Positions 1 to 10,886 of a stretch of 64,000 nucleotides of DNA are shown here, piece by piece. Made by a program: the position numbers and the translations under genes. How positions within the stretch are numbered: the first letter of the stretch is position 1; each line of letters begins with the position of its first letter. The notes beneath the pieces are model-generated. The model saw only the letters and a program-made list of their open reading frames with translations. It ran no database searches and had not been told where the DNA came from. The DNA is from Streptomyces globosus (GTDB taxonomy: Bacteria > Actinomycetota > Actinomycetes > Streptomycetales > Streptomycetaceae): positions 4,715,501 through 4,779,500 of the forward strand of contig NZ_CP030862.1 of NCBI RefSeq assembly GCF_003325375.1, written 5' to 3'.

Positions 1-806
<806 letters not shown>

Positions 807-836
807 GCTTCGGGGGTTCCCTTGTGCGCTCATGGA

Positions 837-879
837 GAGGGGGACACCGCCGCGCAGTCGCGCTCGTGGTGTCCCCCTC
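837..879 (-). terminator. stem-loop between carB and pyrD
   Basis: A perfect 12-bp inverted repeat (837-848 with 868-879) encloses a 19-base loop in the 87-bp gap after the carB stop. Without a U-tract it could be a terminator, a partial terminator that sets pyrD below carB, or an mRNA processing or stability hairpin. Confidence 0.55.
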
Positions 880-893
880 GTCCGGACGGGCTG

Positions 894-4194
<3,301 letters not shown>

Positions 4195-4202
<8 letters not shown>

Positions 4203-5358
4203 GCTCGGCCTCCATCAGGGCGGTTTCCATCAAGGACGTGAAGCGGTCGAAGAGGTACGCGGCGTCGTGCGGGCCTGCGGCCGCCTCGGGGTGGTACTGG
4301 ACGCTGAAGGCCGGCTGGTCGAGCAGCTGGAGGCCTTCGACGACGTTGTCGTTCAGGCAGACGTGGGAGACCTCGGCGCGGCCGTAGGGGGTCTCGGAGA
4401 CCTTGTCGAGGGGCGCGTCGACGGCGAAGCCGTGGTTGTGGGCGGTGACCTCGACCTTGCCGGTGGTGCGGTCCTGGACCGGCTGGTTGATGCCGCGGTG
4501 GCCGTACTTCAGCTTGTAGGTGCCGAAGCCGAGGGCGCGGCCGAGGATCTGGTTGCCGAAGCAGATGCCGAAGAGCGGCGTCTTGCGCTCCAGGACGCCC
4601 TGCATGACGGAGACGGCGTGGTCGGCGGTGGCCGGGTCGCCGGGGCCGTTGGAGAAGAACACGCCGTCCGGGGAGACCGCGTAGACGTCCTCGACGGTGG
4701 CGGTGGCGGGCAGGACGTGCACCTCGATGCCGCGCTCGGCCATCCGGTGCGGGGTCATGCCCTTGATGCCGAGGTCGACGGCGGCGACGGTGAACCGCTT
4801 CTCGCCGATGGCGGGGACGACGTAGGGCTCCTTGGTGGCGACCTCGGCGGAGAGGTTCGCACCCTTCATCTGCGGGGCTTCCTGGACGCGGGAGACCAGG
4901 GCCTCGTCGCGGACGCCCTCGGCGGCGGCGCCGGAGAAGATGCCGACGCGCATGGCGCCGCGCTCGCGCAGGTGACGGGTGAGGGCGCGGGTGTCGATGC
5001 CGCTGATGCCGACGACGCCCTGCGCGGCGAGCTCCTCGTCCAGCGAGCGCTTGGCACGCCAGTTGGAGGGGACGCGGGCGGGGTCGCGGACGACGTAGCC
5101 GGCGACCCAGATGCGGGCGGACTCGGGGTCCTCGTCGTTGACGCCGGTGTTGCCGACGTGCGGCGCGGTCATCACGACGACCTGCCGGTGGTACGACGGG
5201 TCGGTGAGGGTCTCCTGGTAGCCGGTCATGCCGGTGGAGAACACGGCCTCGCCGAAGGTCTCCCCCACTGCGCCGTAGGCGCGGCCGCGGAAGATGCGGC
5301 CGTCCTCCAGGACGAGTACGGCGGGAGCTTTGGCTGCTCCCCTGGTGGAGGTCGTCAT
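4195..5358 (-). CDS. carA: carbamoyl-phosphate synthase small (glutaminase) subunit
   Basis: Class I glutamine amidotransferase that hydrolyses glutamine and supplies ammonia to CarB. About 387 aa. The N-terminal small-subunit domain is followed by the triad-type amidotransferase, with NGPGDP, the nucleophile Cys in GICFGNQ and the catalytic His in the HPEAAAGP context. The frame is open well upstream, but the ATG at 5356-5358 (MTTSTRGAAK) is preferred because it makes an ATGA overlap with the stop of the upstream membrane-protein gene and fits the family length. The 3' end overlaps carB by 8 bp. Confidence 0.96.
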
Positions 5359-5936
5359 CGTTCGGCGCCTTCCGTCGTGGTGGTGTGGTTCATGGAGGTG
5401 ATGGCCTCGACCCAGGCGGCGTGCTCGGCCGCCCGGTCGGAGCGGAATCCGGAGTCGATCAGCGTGTCGCCGTGCGCCCACGTGACCACGAGCAGACCGC
5501 CCTCGGTGAGTACCTTGCCCGCGATCCCCTTGTCGAGGCGGGCGCCGCGCAGCTGTGCGGCCGGTACGAAGAAGTCGCCTGCACCCGGACGGACCACTTG
5601 GAGGCCCGCGTCGGTGAGGGTGAGCTCGACCCGGCTGCGCACGCCCAGCCCGTGGGCGACGATCCGGTCGAGCCACTGTCCGGCGGTGGTCGACCCGTGG
5701 TACCGGCCGGTGAGCGCCAGCCGGTGCTCGGGGAGGCCGTCGGGGGCGGCGGGCAGTTCCGGCAGGCCGCCCTGCAGGGCGCCGCGCCATTTCCAGCCCT
5801 GCCGCATCAGCCAGTAGACGAAGGCGATGAAGACGAGCAGACCGATGACCCACGCGATGCGCGCGCCCCAGTCCGTCACCTCCGCCGACTTGCGTTCGGC
5901 GGCCTCGGCGGCCAGTTGGATCACTGCAGGTGTCAC
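5355..5936 (-). CDS. PH-like-domain single-pass membrane protein in the pyr operon
   Basis: 193 aa, no enzymatic signature recognised. One membrane segment (about residues 26-46, IAWVIGLLVFIAFVYWLM) follows a short N-terminus, and the remainder is a cytoplasmic beta-rich region resembling bacterial PH-like domains (GDFFVPAAQLRGARL is characteristic). It sits inside the pyrimidine operon with a GTGA overlap with pyrC (GTG start at 5934-5936) and an ATGA overlap with carA, so it must be translated with them. That tight coupling suggests a partner of the pathway, perhaps membrane tethering, but no function can be read from the sequence. Confidence 0.85.
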   Translation of the reverse strand: MTPAVIQLAAEAAERKSAEVTDWGARIAWVIGLLVFIAFVYWLMRQGWKWRGALQGGLPELPAAPDGLPEHRLALTGRYHGSTTAGQWLDRIVAHGLGVRSRVELTLTDAGLQVVRPGAGDFFVPAAQLRGARLDKGIAGKVLTEGGLLVVTWAHGDTLIDSGFRSDRAAEHAAWVEAITSMNHTTTTEGAER

Positions 5937-7222
5937 GCGAGCTTCCCGTCCACGACCGTTGTCCGGCCCCGCAGGAAGGTGTGGGTGACGCGGCCCGGCA
6001 GCTCGCGGCCCTCGTACGGGGTGTTGCGGCTGCGGGAGGCGAACCCTGCGGGGTCCACGACACCACGGTACGAGGTGTCGACCAGGGTGAGGTTCGCGGG
6101 TTCACCAGCCGAGACGGGCCGTCCGTGGCGGTGGGACAGGCCGCCGATGCGGGCGGGCGCGAAGGACATGCGCTCGGCGACGCCGGCCCAGTCGAGGAGG
6201 CCCGTCTCGACCATCGTCTGCTGGACGACGGACAGGGCGGTCTCCAGGCCGACCATGCCCATGGCGGCGGCGGCCCACTCGCAGTCCTTGTCCTCGTGCG
6301 GGTGCGGGGCGTGGTCGGTGGCGACGATGTCGATCGTGCCGTCGGCGAGCGCCTCGCGCAGGGCCATGACGTCGCGCTCGGTGCGCAGCGGCGGGTTGAC
6401 CTTGTAGACGGGGTTGTAGGAGCGCACCAGCTCGTCGGTGAGGAGGAGGTGGTGGGGGGTGACCTCGGCGGTGACGTCGATGCCGCGGGACTTGGCCCAG
6501 CGGACGATCTCGACGCTGCCGGCGGTGGAGAGGTGGCAGATGTGGACGCGGGAGCCGACGTGCTCGGCGAGGAGGACGTCGCGGGCGATGATCGACTCCT
6601 CGGCGACGGCGGGCCAGCCGCCGAGGCCCAGCTCGGCGGAGACGATGCCCTCGTTCATCTGGGCGCCCTCGGTGAGGCGGGGCTCCTGGGCGTGCTGGGC
6701 GATGACGCCGCCGAAGGCCTTCACGTACTCCAGGGCGCGGCGCATGATCACGGCGTCGTCGACGCACTTGCCGTCGTCGGAGAAGACGGTGACACGGGCG
6801 GCGGACTCGTGCATGGCGCCGAGCTCGGAGAGCTTCTTGCCCTCCAGGCCGATGGTGACGGCTCCGATGGGCTGCACGTCGCAGTAGCCGGACTCCTTGC
6901 CGAGGCGGTAGACCTGCTCGACGACGCCGGCGGTGTCGGCGACGGGGAAGGTGTTCGCCATGGCGAAGACGGCGGTGTAGCCGCCGGAGGCGGCGGCGCG
7001 GGTGCCGGTCAGGACGGTCTCGGAGTCCTCCCGGCCGGGCTCGCGCAGGTGGGTGTGGAGGTCGACGAGGCCGGGGAGGAGGACCTGTCCGGCGGCCTCG
7101 ATGACGGTGGCGCCGTCGGCGGAGAGGTCTGCACCGGTGGCGGCGATGGTCTCACCGTCGATGAGGACGTCCTGTGCCTCGCCGCCGAGGACCTTCGCAC
7201 CGCGGATCAGGATCTTGGACAT
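5933..7222 (-). CDS. pyrC: dihydroorotase (class I)
   Basis: Zinc amidohydrolase that cyclises N-carbamoyl-aspartate to dihydroorotate. 429 aa. The metal-binding DLHTHLREPG motif is near residue 55; further conserved metal and substrate histidines occur in CHLSTAGS and EVTPHHLLLTDE, and the catalytic Asp in ATDHAPHPHEDK. Class I length and motif spacing match the Gram-positive type rather than the shorter E. coli enzyme. The ATG at 7220-7222 lies 2 bp after the pyrB stop; the 3' end overlaps the PH-like membrane protein gene in a GTGA arrangement. Confidence 0.97.
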   Translation of the reverse strand: MSKILIRGAKVLGGEAQDVLIDGETIAATGADLSADGATVIEAAGQVLLPGLVDLHTHLREPGREDSETVLTGTRAAASGGYTAVFAMANTFPVADTAGVVEQVYRLGKESGYCDVQPIGAVTIGLEGKKLSELGAMHESAARVTVFSDDGKCVDDAVIMRRALEYVKAFGGVIAQHAQEPRLTEGAQMNEGIVSAELGLGGWPAVAEESIIARDVLLAEHVGSRVHICHLSTAGSVEIVRWAKSRGIDVTAEVTPHHLLLTDELVRSYNPVYKVNPPLRTERDVMALREALADGTIDIVATDHAPHPHEDKDCEWAAAAMGMVGLETALSVVQQTMVETGLLDWAGVAERMSFAPARIGGLSHRHGRPVSAGEPANLTLVDTSYRGVVDPAGFASRSRNTPYEGRELPGRVTHTFLRGRTTVVDGKLA

Positions 7223-7224
7223 GG

Positions 7225-8208
7225 TTACTTGGTCTCCTCGGTGCGGGACGGGGCGGTGACGGCGGGCTCGGAGCCGCCGAGCAGGAGGTAGAGGACGGCC
7301 ATGCGGACGGAGACGCCGTTGGCGACCTGCTCGACGACGGTGCAGCGGTCGGAGTCGGCGACCTCGGCGGTGATCTCCATGCCGCGGACCATGGGGCCCG
7401 GGTGCATGACGACGGCGTGCTCGGGCATCCTCGCCATCCGGGCGGCGTCGAGCCCGTACCGGCGGGAGTACTCGCGCTCGGTGGGGAAGAACGCGGCGTT
7501 CATGCGTTCGCGCTGCACACGCAGCATCATGACCGCGTCGGACTTCGGCAGCACCTCGTCGAGGCTGTAGGAGACCTCGCAGGGCCAGGTCTCGACGCCG
7601 ACGGGGACGAGCGTGGGCGGGGCCACGAGGGTGACCTCGGCGCCGAGGGTGTGCAGCAGGTCGACGTTGGAGCGGGCGACGCGGCTGTGGAGGATGTCGC
7701 CGACGATGGTGATGCGGCGGCCGGCGAGGTCCTTGCCCAGGCCGGCGTCGCGGCCGACGAGGCGGCGGCGCATGGTGAAGGCGTCCAGCAGGGCCTGGGT
7801 GGGGTGCTGGTGGGTGCCGTCGCCGGCGTTGATGACGGGGGCGTCGATCCAGCCGGAGTTCGCCAGGCGGTAGGGGGCGCCGGAGGCGCCGTGCCGGATG
7901 ACGACGGCGTCGACGCCCATGGCCTCCAGGGTCTGGGCGGTGTCCTTGAGGGATTCGCCCTTGGAAACGGAGGAGCCCTTGGCCGCGAAGTTGATGACGT
8001 CCGCGGAGAGGCGCTTCTCGGCGGCCTCGAAGGAGATCCGGGTGCGGGTGGAGTCCTCGAAGAAGAGGTTGCAGATCGTACGGCCGCGCAGGGTGGGCAG
8101 CTTCTTGATCGGCCGGTCGGCGACGCGCGCCATCTCCTCGGCGGTGTCGAGGATCAGGACGGCGTCGTCGCGCGTGAGGTCGGCGGCCGAGATGAGGTGG
8201 CGCTTCAT
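7225..8208 (-). CDS. pyrB: aspartate carbamoyltransferase catalytic subunit
   Basis: Condenses carbamoyl phosphate with aspartate, the committed pyrimidine step. 327 aa. The carbamoyl-phosphate motif DSTRTRISFEAA (about residues 51-62) and HPTQALLDAFTM (about 134-145) are intact, and HPGPMVRG contributes to the aspartate loop. No pyrI regulatory subunit is found next to it, as usual for actinobacteria, so control must come through PyrR and the leader rather than ATP/CTP allostery on PyrI. The ATG is at 8206-8208, 105 bp after pyrR. Confidence 0.97.
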   Translation of the reverse strand: MKRHLISAADLTRDDAVLILDTAEEMARVADRPIKKLPTLRGRTICNLFFEDSTRTRISFEAAEKRLSADVINFAAKGSSVSKGESLKDTAQTLEAMGVDAVVIRHGASGAPYRLANSGWIDAPVINAGDGTHQHPTQALLDAFTMRRRLVGRDAGLGKDLAGRRITIVGDILHSRVARSNVDLLHTLGAEVTLVAPPTLVPVGVETWPCEVSYSLDEVLPKSDAVMMLRVQRERMNAAFFPTEREYSRRYGLDAARMARMPEHAVVMHPGPMVRGMEITAEVADSDRCTVVEQVANGVSVRMAVLYLLLGGSEPAVTAPSRTEETK

Positions 8209-8313
8209 CTGGGTGCTCCGTGGGTCGAAGGAGGGCAGAGCGGCGGGCGGCGTGCCGGAGGGGTGCGGGGCAGGCCGGAGCGCGGGCCCGTGCGGGCCCG
8301 TCAGGGGGTCGGG

Positions 8314-8907
8314 CTACTGCCCGGCTTCGGCGTCGGTCCGCTGGCCGAGCAGCACGGCGTCACGGCCGTCCTCCTCCTGGAGCTGGACCTTGACGATCTC
8401 CCGGAGGGAGGTCGGGAGGTTCTTGCCGACGTAGTCGGCGCGGATCGGCAGTTCGCGGTGGCCGCGGTCGACGAGGACGGCGAGCTGGACCGCGCGGGGG
8501 CGGCCGAGGTCGCCGAGGGCGTCGAGGGCGGCGCGGATGGTGCGGCCGGAGAAGAGGACGTCGTCGACGAGGACGACGAGGCGGCCGTCGATGTCGTCAC
8601 CGGGGATCTCGGTGCGGCCGATGGCGCGGGCCGGCTTCATCCGCAGGTCGTCGCGGTACATGGTGATGTCGAGGGAGCCGACCGGGATCTTCGTGCCGGT
8701 GATCTCTGCGAGCTTGGCGGCCAGCCGGCGGGCGAGGAACACGCCGCGGGTGGGGATGCCGAGGAGCACCACGTCGTCGGCGCCCTTGGCGCGTTCGACG
8801 ATCTCGTGGGCGATGCGGGTCAGGACCCGCGCGATGTCCTGTGCTTCGAGGACGGGGCGCATGGGCCCGCTCTCGACCGCACCGGCGTTCAAAGCCTGAG
8901 CGTCCAT
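8314..8907 (-). CDS. pyrR: pyr operon RNA-binding regulator / uracil phosphoribosyltransferase
   Basis: PyrR senses UMP/UTP, binds a specific hairpin in pyr mRNA to repress the operon, and usually retains uracil phosphoribosyltransferase activity. 197 aa, with the PRPP-binding motif VVLVDDVLFSGRTIRAALD (about residues 105-123) and the family GTLDIT-like segment as GSLDITMYRDDL. The ATG at 8905-8907 is chosen because the AAGGAGG ribosome-binding site lies 8 bp upstream (8915-8924 on this strand), within the likely PyrR target hairpin. An alternative internal Met (MRPVLEAQDI) would shorten it by 15 residues. First gene of pyrR-B-C-PH-carA-carB. Confidence 0.96.
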   Translation of the reverse strand: MDAQALNAGAVESGPMRPVLEAQDIARVLTRIAHEIVERAKGADDVVLLGIPTRGVFLARRLAAKLAEITGTKIPVGSLDITMYRDDLRMKPARAIGRTEIPGDDIDGRLVVLVDDVLFSGRTIRAALDALGDLGRPRAVQLAVLVDRGHRELPIRADYVGKNLPTSLREIVKVQLQEEDGRDAVLLGQRTDAEAGQ

Positions 8908-8914
8908 GGGAAAA

Positions 8915-8952
8915 GGACCTCCTTCTCCGCCTCACGGGACGGACCTTAAAGG
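8915..8952 (-). promoter_or_regulatory. PyrR-binding hairpin covering the pyrR ribosome-binding site
   Basis: Read on the minus strand, 8952 to 8921 gives CCUUUAA, then a GUCC-C-G-U-GAGGC core and GAGAAGG. This matches the established PyrR-binding loop pattern (UCC-N-G-N-GAGG with flanking UUUAA and GAGAAGG). The upper stem CCGUC/GGCGG closes the six-base loop CCGUGA and the outer stem is CCUU/AAGG. The 3' arm runs directly into AAGGAGGUCC (8924-8915), the pyrR Shine-Dalgarno. Bound PyrR should therefore block translation initiation, as described for mycobacterial pyrR, rather than cause transcription attenuation; no terminator/antiterminator pair is visible. Confidence 0.82.
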
Positions 8953-9047
8953 ACGTCTGCAACGGTCCCCACGGTACCAGCGGTCCGGGCGGGCGCCGAA
9001 CCGGGGCAGGCGGGGGCCCCGTCCGCGGGCCGGGGTGGGCATTCGGC

Positions 9048-9077
9048 TTGACGCACCCAAGTCACGCTGCGTAACCT
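9048..9077 (+). promoter_or_regulatory. bldD promoter
   Basis: TTGACG (9048-9053) is separated by 18 bp from TAACCT (9072-9077), a good housekeeping-sigma pair upstream of bldD. The -10 element lies inside the first BldD box and immediately before the second, which fits direct autorepression. Confidence 0.65.
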
Positions 9078-9089
9078 CACAGTGAGTTA
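9062..9089 (+). promoter_or_regulatory. two tandem BldD boxes (autoregulatory operator)
   Basis: TCAC-GCTGC-GTAA (9062-9074) and TCAC-AGTGA-GTTA (9077-9089) each match the BldD half-site pattern TNAC-N5-GTNA exactly. Their centres are 15 bp apart and they overlap the -10 region of the bldD promoter. BldD autoregulation is established in Streptomyces coelicolor; these are the expected sites here. Confidence 0.85.
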
Positions 9090-9151
9090 CCAGCCGCGCG
9101 GCGAGCCGCTCGGAGTCAAGTAGCCACAGCGTCACAGCGTCCGGGAGCGTT

Positions 9152-9652
9152 ATGTCCAGCGAATACGCCAAACAGCTCGGGGCCAAGCTCCGCGCCATCC
9201 GCACCCAGCAGGGCCTCTCCCTCCACGGTGTCGAGGAGAAGTCCCAGGGCCGGTGGAAGGCCGTGGTGGTCGGTTCGTACGAGCGCGGGGACCGCGCCGT
9301 GACCGTCCAGCGCCTCGCCGAGCTGGCGGACTTCTACGGGGTGCCGGTGCAGGAACTGCTGCCGGGCACGACGCCCGGCGGGGCAGCCGAGCCGCCGCCG
9401 AAGCTGCGCCTGGACCTGGAGCGCCTTGCGGGCGTGCCCGCGGAGAAGGCCGGACCGCTCCAGCGCTACGCGGCGACGATCCAGAGCCAGCGCGGCGACT
9501 ACAACGGCAAGGTGCTGTCGATCCGCCAGGACGACCTGCGCACCCTGGCCGTCATCTACGACCAGTCGCCCTCGGTCCTGACCGAGCAGCTGATCAGCTG
9601 GGGCGTGCTCGACGCGGACGCGCGCCGCGCCGTGGCGCACGAGGACGCGTAG
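9152..9652 (+). CDS. bldD: BldD, cyclic-di-GMP-responsive master repressor of development
   Basis: Represses sporulation genes during vegetative growth; tetrameric cyclic-di-GMP bridges two C-terminal domains to make the DNA-binding dimer. 166 aa: XRE-type helix-turn-helix at about residues 8-68 (LRAIRTQQGLSLHGVEEKS), linker, then the C-terminal ligand domain. The two-part ligand signature RGD (114-116) and RQDD (125-128), separated by eight residues, is complete, so ligand binding should be intact. ATG at 9152, after a GGGAG ribosome-binding sequence. It is divergent from pyrR with a 244-bp gap and convergent with nusB across two strong terminators. Confidence 0.98.
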   Translation: MSSEYAKQLGAKLRAIRTQQGLSLHGVEEKSQGRWKAVVVGSYERGDRAVTVQRLAELADFYGVPVQELLPGTTPGGAAEPPPKLRLDLERLAGVPAEKAGPLQRYAATIQSQRGDYNGKVLSIRQDDLRTLAVIYDQSPSVLTEQLISWGVLDADARRAVAHEDA

Positions 9653-9684
9653 CCCTCCGGTCCCCCGGGACCAGCAGAAACGTT

Positions 9685-9731
9685 ACCGGTGCGGGCCGGG
9701 AGCCGGATTCCGGCTCCCGGCCCGCACCGGT
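9685..9731. terminator. bidirectional terminator, perfect 47-nt palindrome after bldD
   Basis: A 23-bp stem without a single mismatch (9685-9707 with 9709-9731) surrounds one central base. It lies 33 bp past the bldD stop and between convergent bldD and nusB. No clear U-tract follows on either strand, as is common for Streptomyces terminators. Confidence 0.8.
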
Positions 9732-9759
9732 TTCCCATGCGCCGGCGAAGTTCCGGAGA

Positions 9760-9805
9760 GCCGGAAGGGGCCCGCGGCGCCGGTGCGCTGCGGGCCCCTT
9801 CCGGC
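9760..9805. terminator. second terminator hairpin, downstream of nusB
   Basis: A perfect 16-bp stem (9760-9775 with 9790-9805) and 14-base loop, 21 bp beyond the nusB stop on the minus strand. With the palindrome at 9685-9731 it forms a tandem barrier between the convergent bldD and nusB transcripts. Confidence 0.8.
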
Positions 9806-9826
9806 GTGCCGGGCGGCTGCCGGGGG

Positions 9827-10258
9827 CTACTCGCCCCGGCGCAGGCTCGGCTTCAGGTCCTTGAAGCGGGCGAGGAGCCCGTTGACGAAGGACGGCGACT
9901 CGTCCGTGGAGAACTCCTTGGCCAGCTGCACGGCCTCGTCGATGGCCACGGCGTCCGGGGTGTCGTCCACCCAGATCAGCTCGTACGCCCCGAGCCGCAC
10001 GATGTTCCGGTCGACGACCGGCATGCGGTCGAGCTCCCAGTCCACGGCGTACGTGACGATGAGGTCGTCGATGCGCTTCACCTTGTCGGCGTAGCCCTCG
10101 ACGAGGTCCATCGTGAAGGCGTTGACCGGAGGCTGCCGGTCGTCCGACCGCGCGTGGCGGACCCAGTCCGCGAGGACCTCCCGCACGGGCACCCCGCGCT
10201 GGTCGGCCTCGAACAGGATCTGGAAGGCGCGCTTGCGCGCGTTGCTGCGGGCAGCCAC
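9827..10258 (-). CDS. nusB: transcription antitermination factor NusB
   Basis: All-helical RNA-binding protein that, with NusE (S10), binds boxA of rRNA operons and prevents premature termination. 143 aa, normal size. ARKRAFQILFEAD at the N-terminus and NRNIVRLGAYELIWVDDTPDAV-type segments near residues 84-105 are the family signatures, with INEAVQLAK-like IDEAVQLAKEFS following. The GTG start at 10256-10258 gives MAARSNARKRA. Only 2 bp separate it from efp, so the two form an operon, as in many Gram-positive bacteria. Confidence 0.96.
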   Translation of the reverse strand: MAARSNARKRAFQILFEADQRGVPVREVLADWVRHARSDDRQPPVNAFTMDLVEGYADKVKRIDDLIVTYAVDWELDRMPVVDRNIVRLGAYELIWVDDTPDAVAIDEAVQLAKEFSTDESPSFVNGLLARFKDLKPSLRRGE

Positions 10259-10260
10259 GG

Positions 10261-10827
10261 TTAGCCGTTCACCCGGCCGAGGTAGTCGCTGGTGCGGGTG
10301 TCGACCTTGACCTTCTCGCCCGTGGTGACGAACAGCGGGACCTGGATCTCGTGGCCGGTCTCCAGGCGGGCGGGCTTGGTGCCGCCGGTGGAGCGGTCGC
10401 CCTGGACGCCCGGGTCGGTGTGCTCGATGACCAGCTCGACGGCGGCCGGCAGCTCGACGTAGAGCACCTCGCCCTCGTGCTGGGCGACGGAGGCGGTGAA
10501 GCCCTCGACGAGGAAGTTGGCGGCGTCGCCGACGGCCTTGCGGTCGACGTGCAGCTGGTCGTAGGTCTGCATGTCCATGAAGACGAAGTAGTCGCCGTCC
10601 ATGTACGAGAACTGCATGTCGCGGCGGTCGATGGTGGCCGTCTCGACCTTCACGCCCGCGTTGAAGGTCTTGTCGACGACCTTGCCGGACAGCACGTTCT
10701 TGAGCTTGGTGCGCACGAAGGCCGGGCCCTTGCCGGGCTTGACGTGCTGGAACTCGACGACGGACCAGAGCTGGTCACCGTCGAGCTTGAGCACCATGCC
10801 GTTCTTGAGGTCGTTCGTGGAAGCCAC
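10261..10827 (-). CDS. efp: elongation factor P
   Basis: Rescues ribosomes stalled on polyproline by entering between the P and E sites. 188 aa, three beta-barrel domains (KOW-like domain I, two OB domains). The functional loop of domain I reads HVKPGKGPAFVRTK (about residues 28-41), with the tip lysine near residue 33 flanked by prolines on both sides. No lysine-modifying gene (epmA/epmB, earP) is nearby. Proline-flanked loops like this have been reported to work without modification in actinobacteria, which is my inference here. GTG start at 10825-10827. This window is rich in proline-run proteins (MltG, SecD, the ATPase at 12.1 kb) that would need it. Confidence 0.96.
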   Translation of the reverse strand: MASTNDLKNGMVLKLDGDQLWSVVEFQHVKPGKGPAFVRTKLKNVLSGKVVDKTFNAGVKVETATIDRRDMQFSYMDGDYFVFMDMQTYDQLHVDRKAVGDAANFLVEGFTASVAQHEGEVLYVELPAAVELVIEHTDPGVQGDRSTGGTKPARLETGHEIQVPLFVTTGEKVKVDTRTSDYLGRVNG

Positions 10828-10886
10828 GGTTGCGGAATCTCCTGCACTGGAAGACCACGGGTGCGCACACGGCCCGCCGGACGGAC

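Noticed and set aside
8953..9047. Transcription attenuator upstream of pyrR
   Set aside because: No terminator hairpin or alternative pairing with the PyrR loop was found; a translational mechanism fits better.
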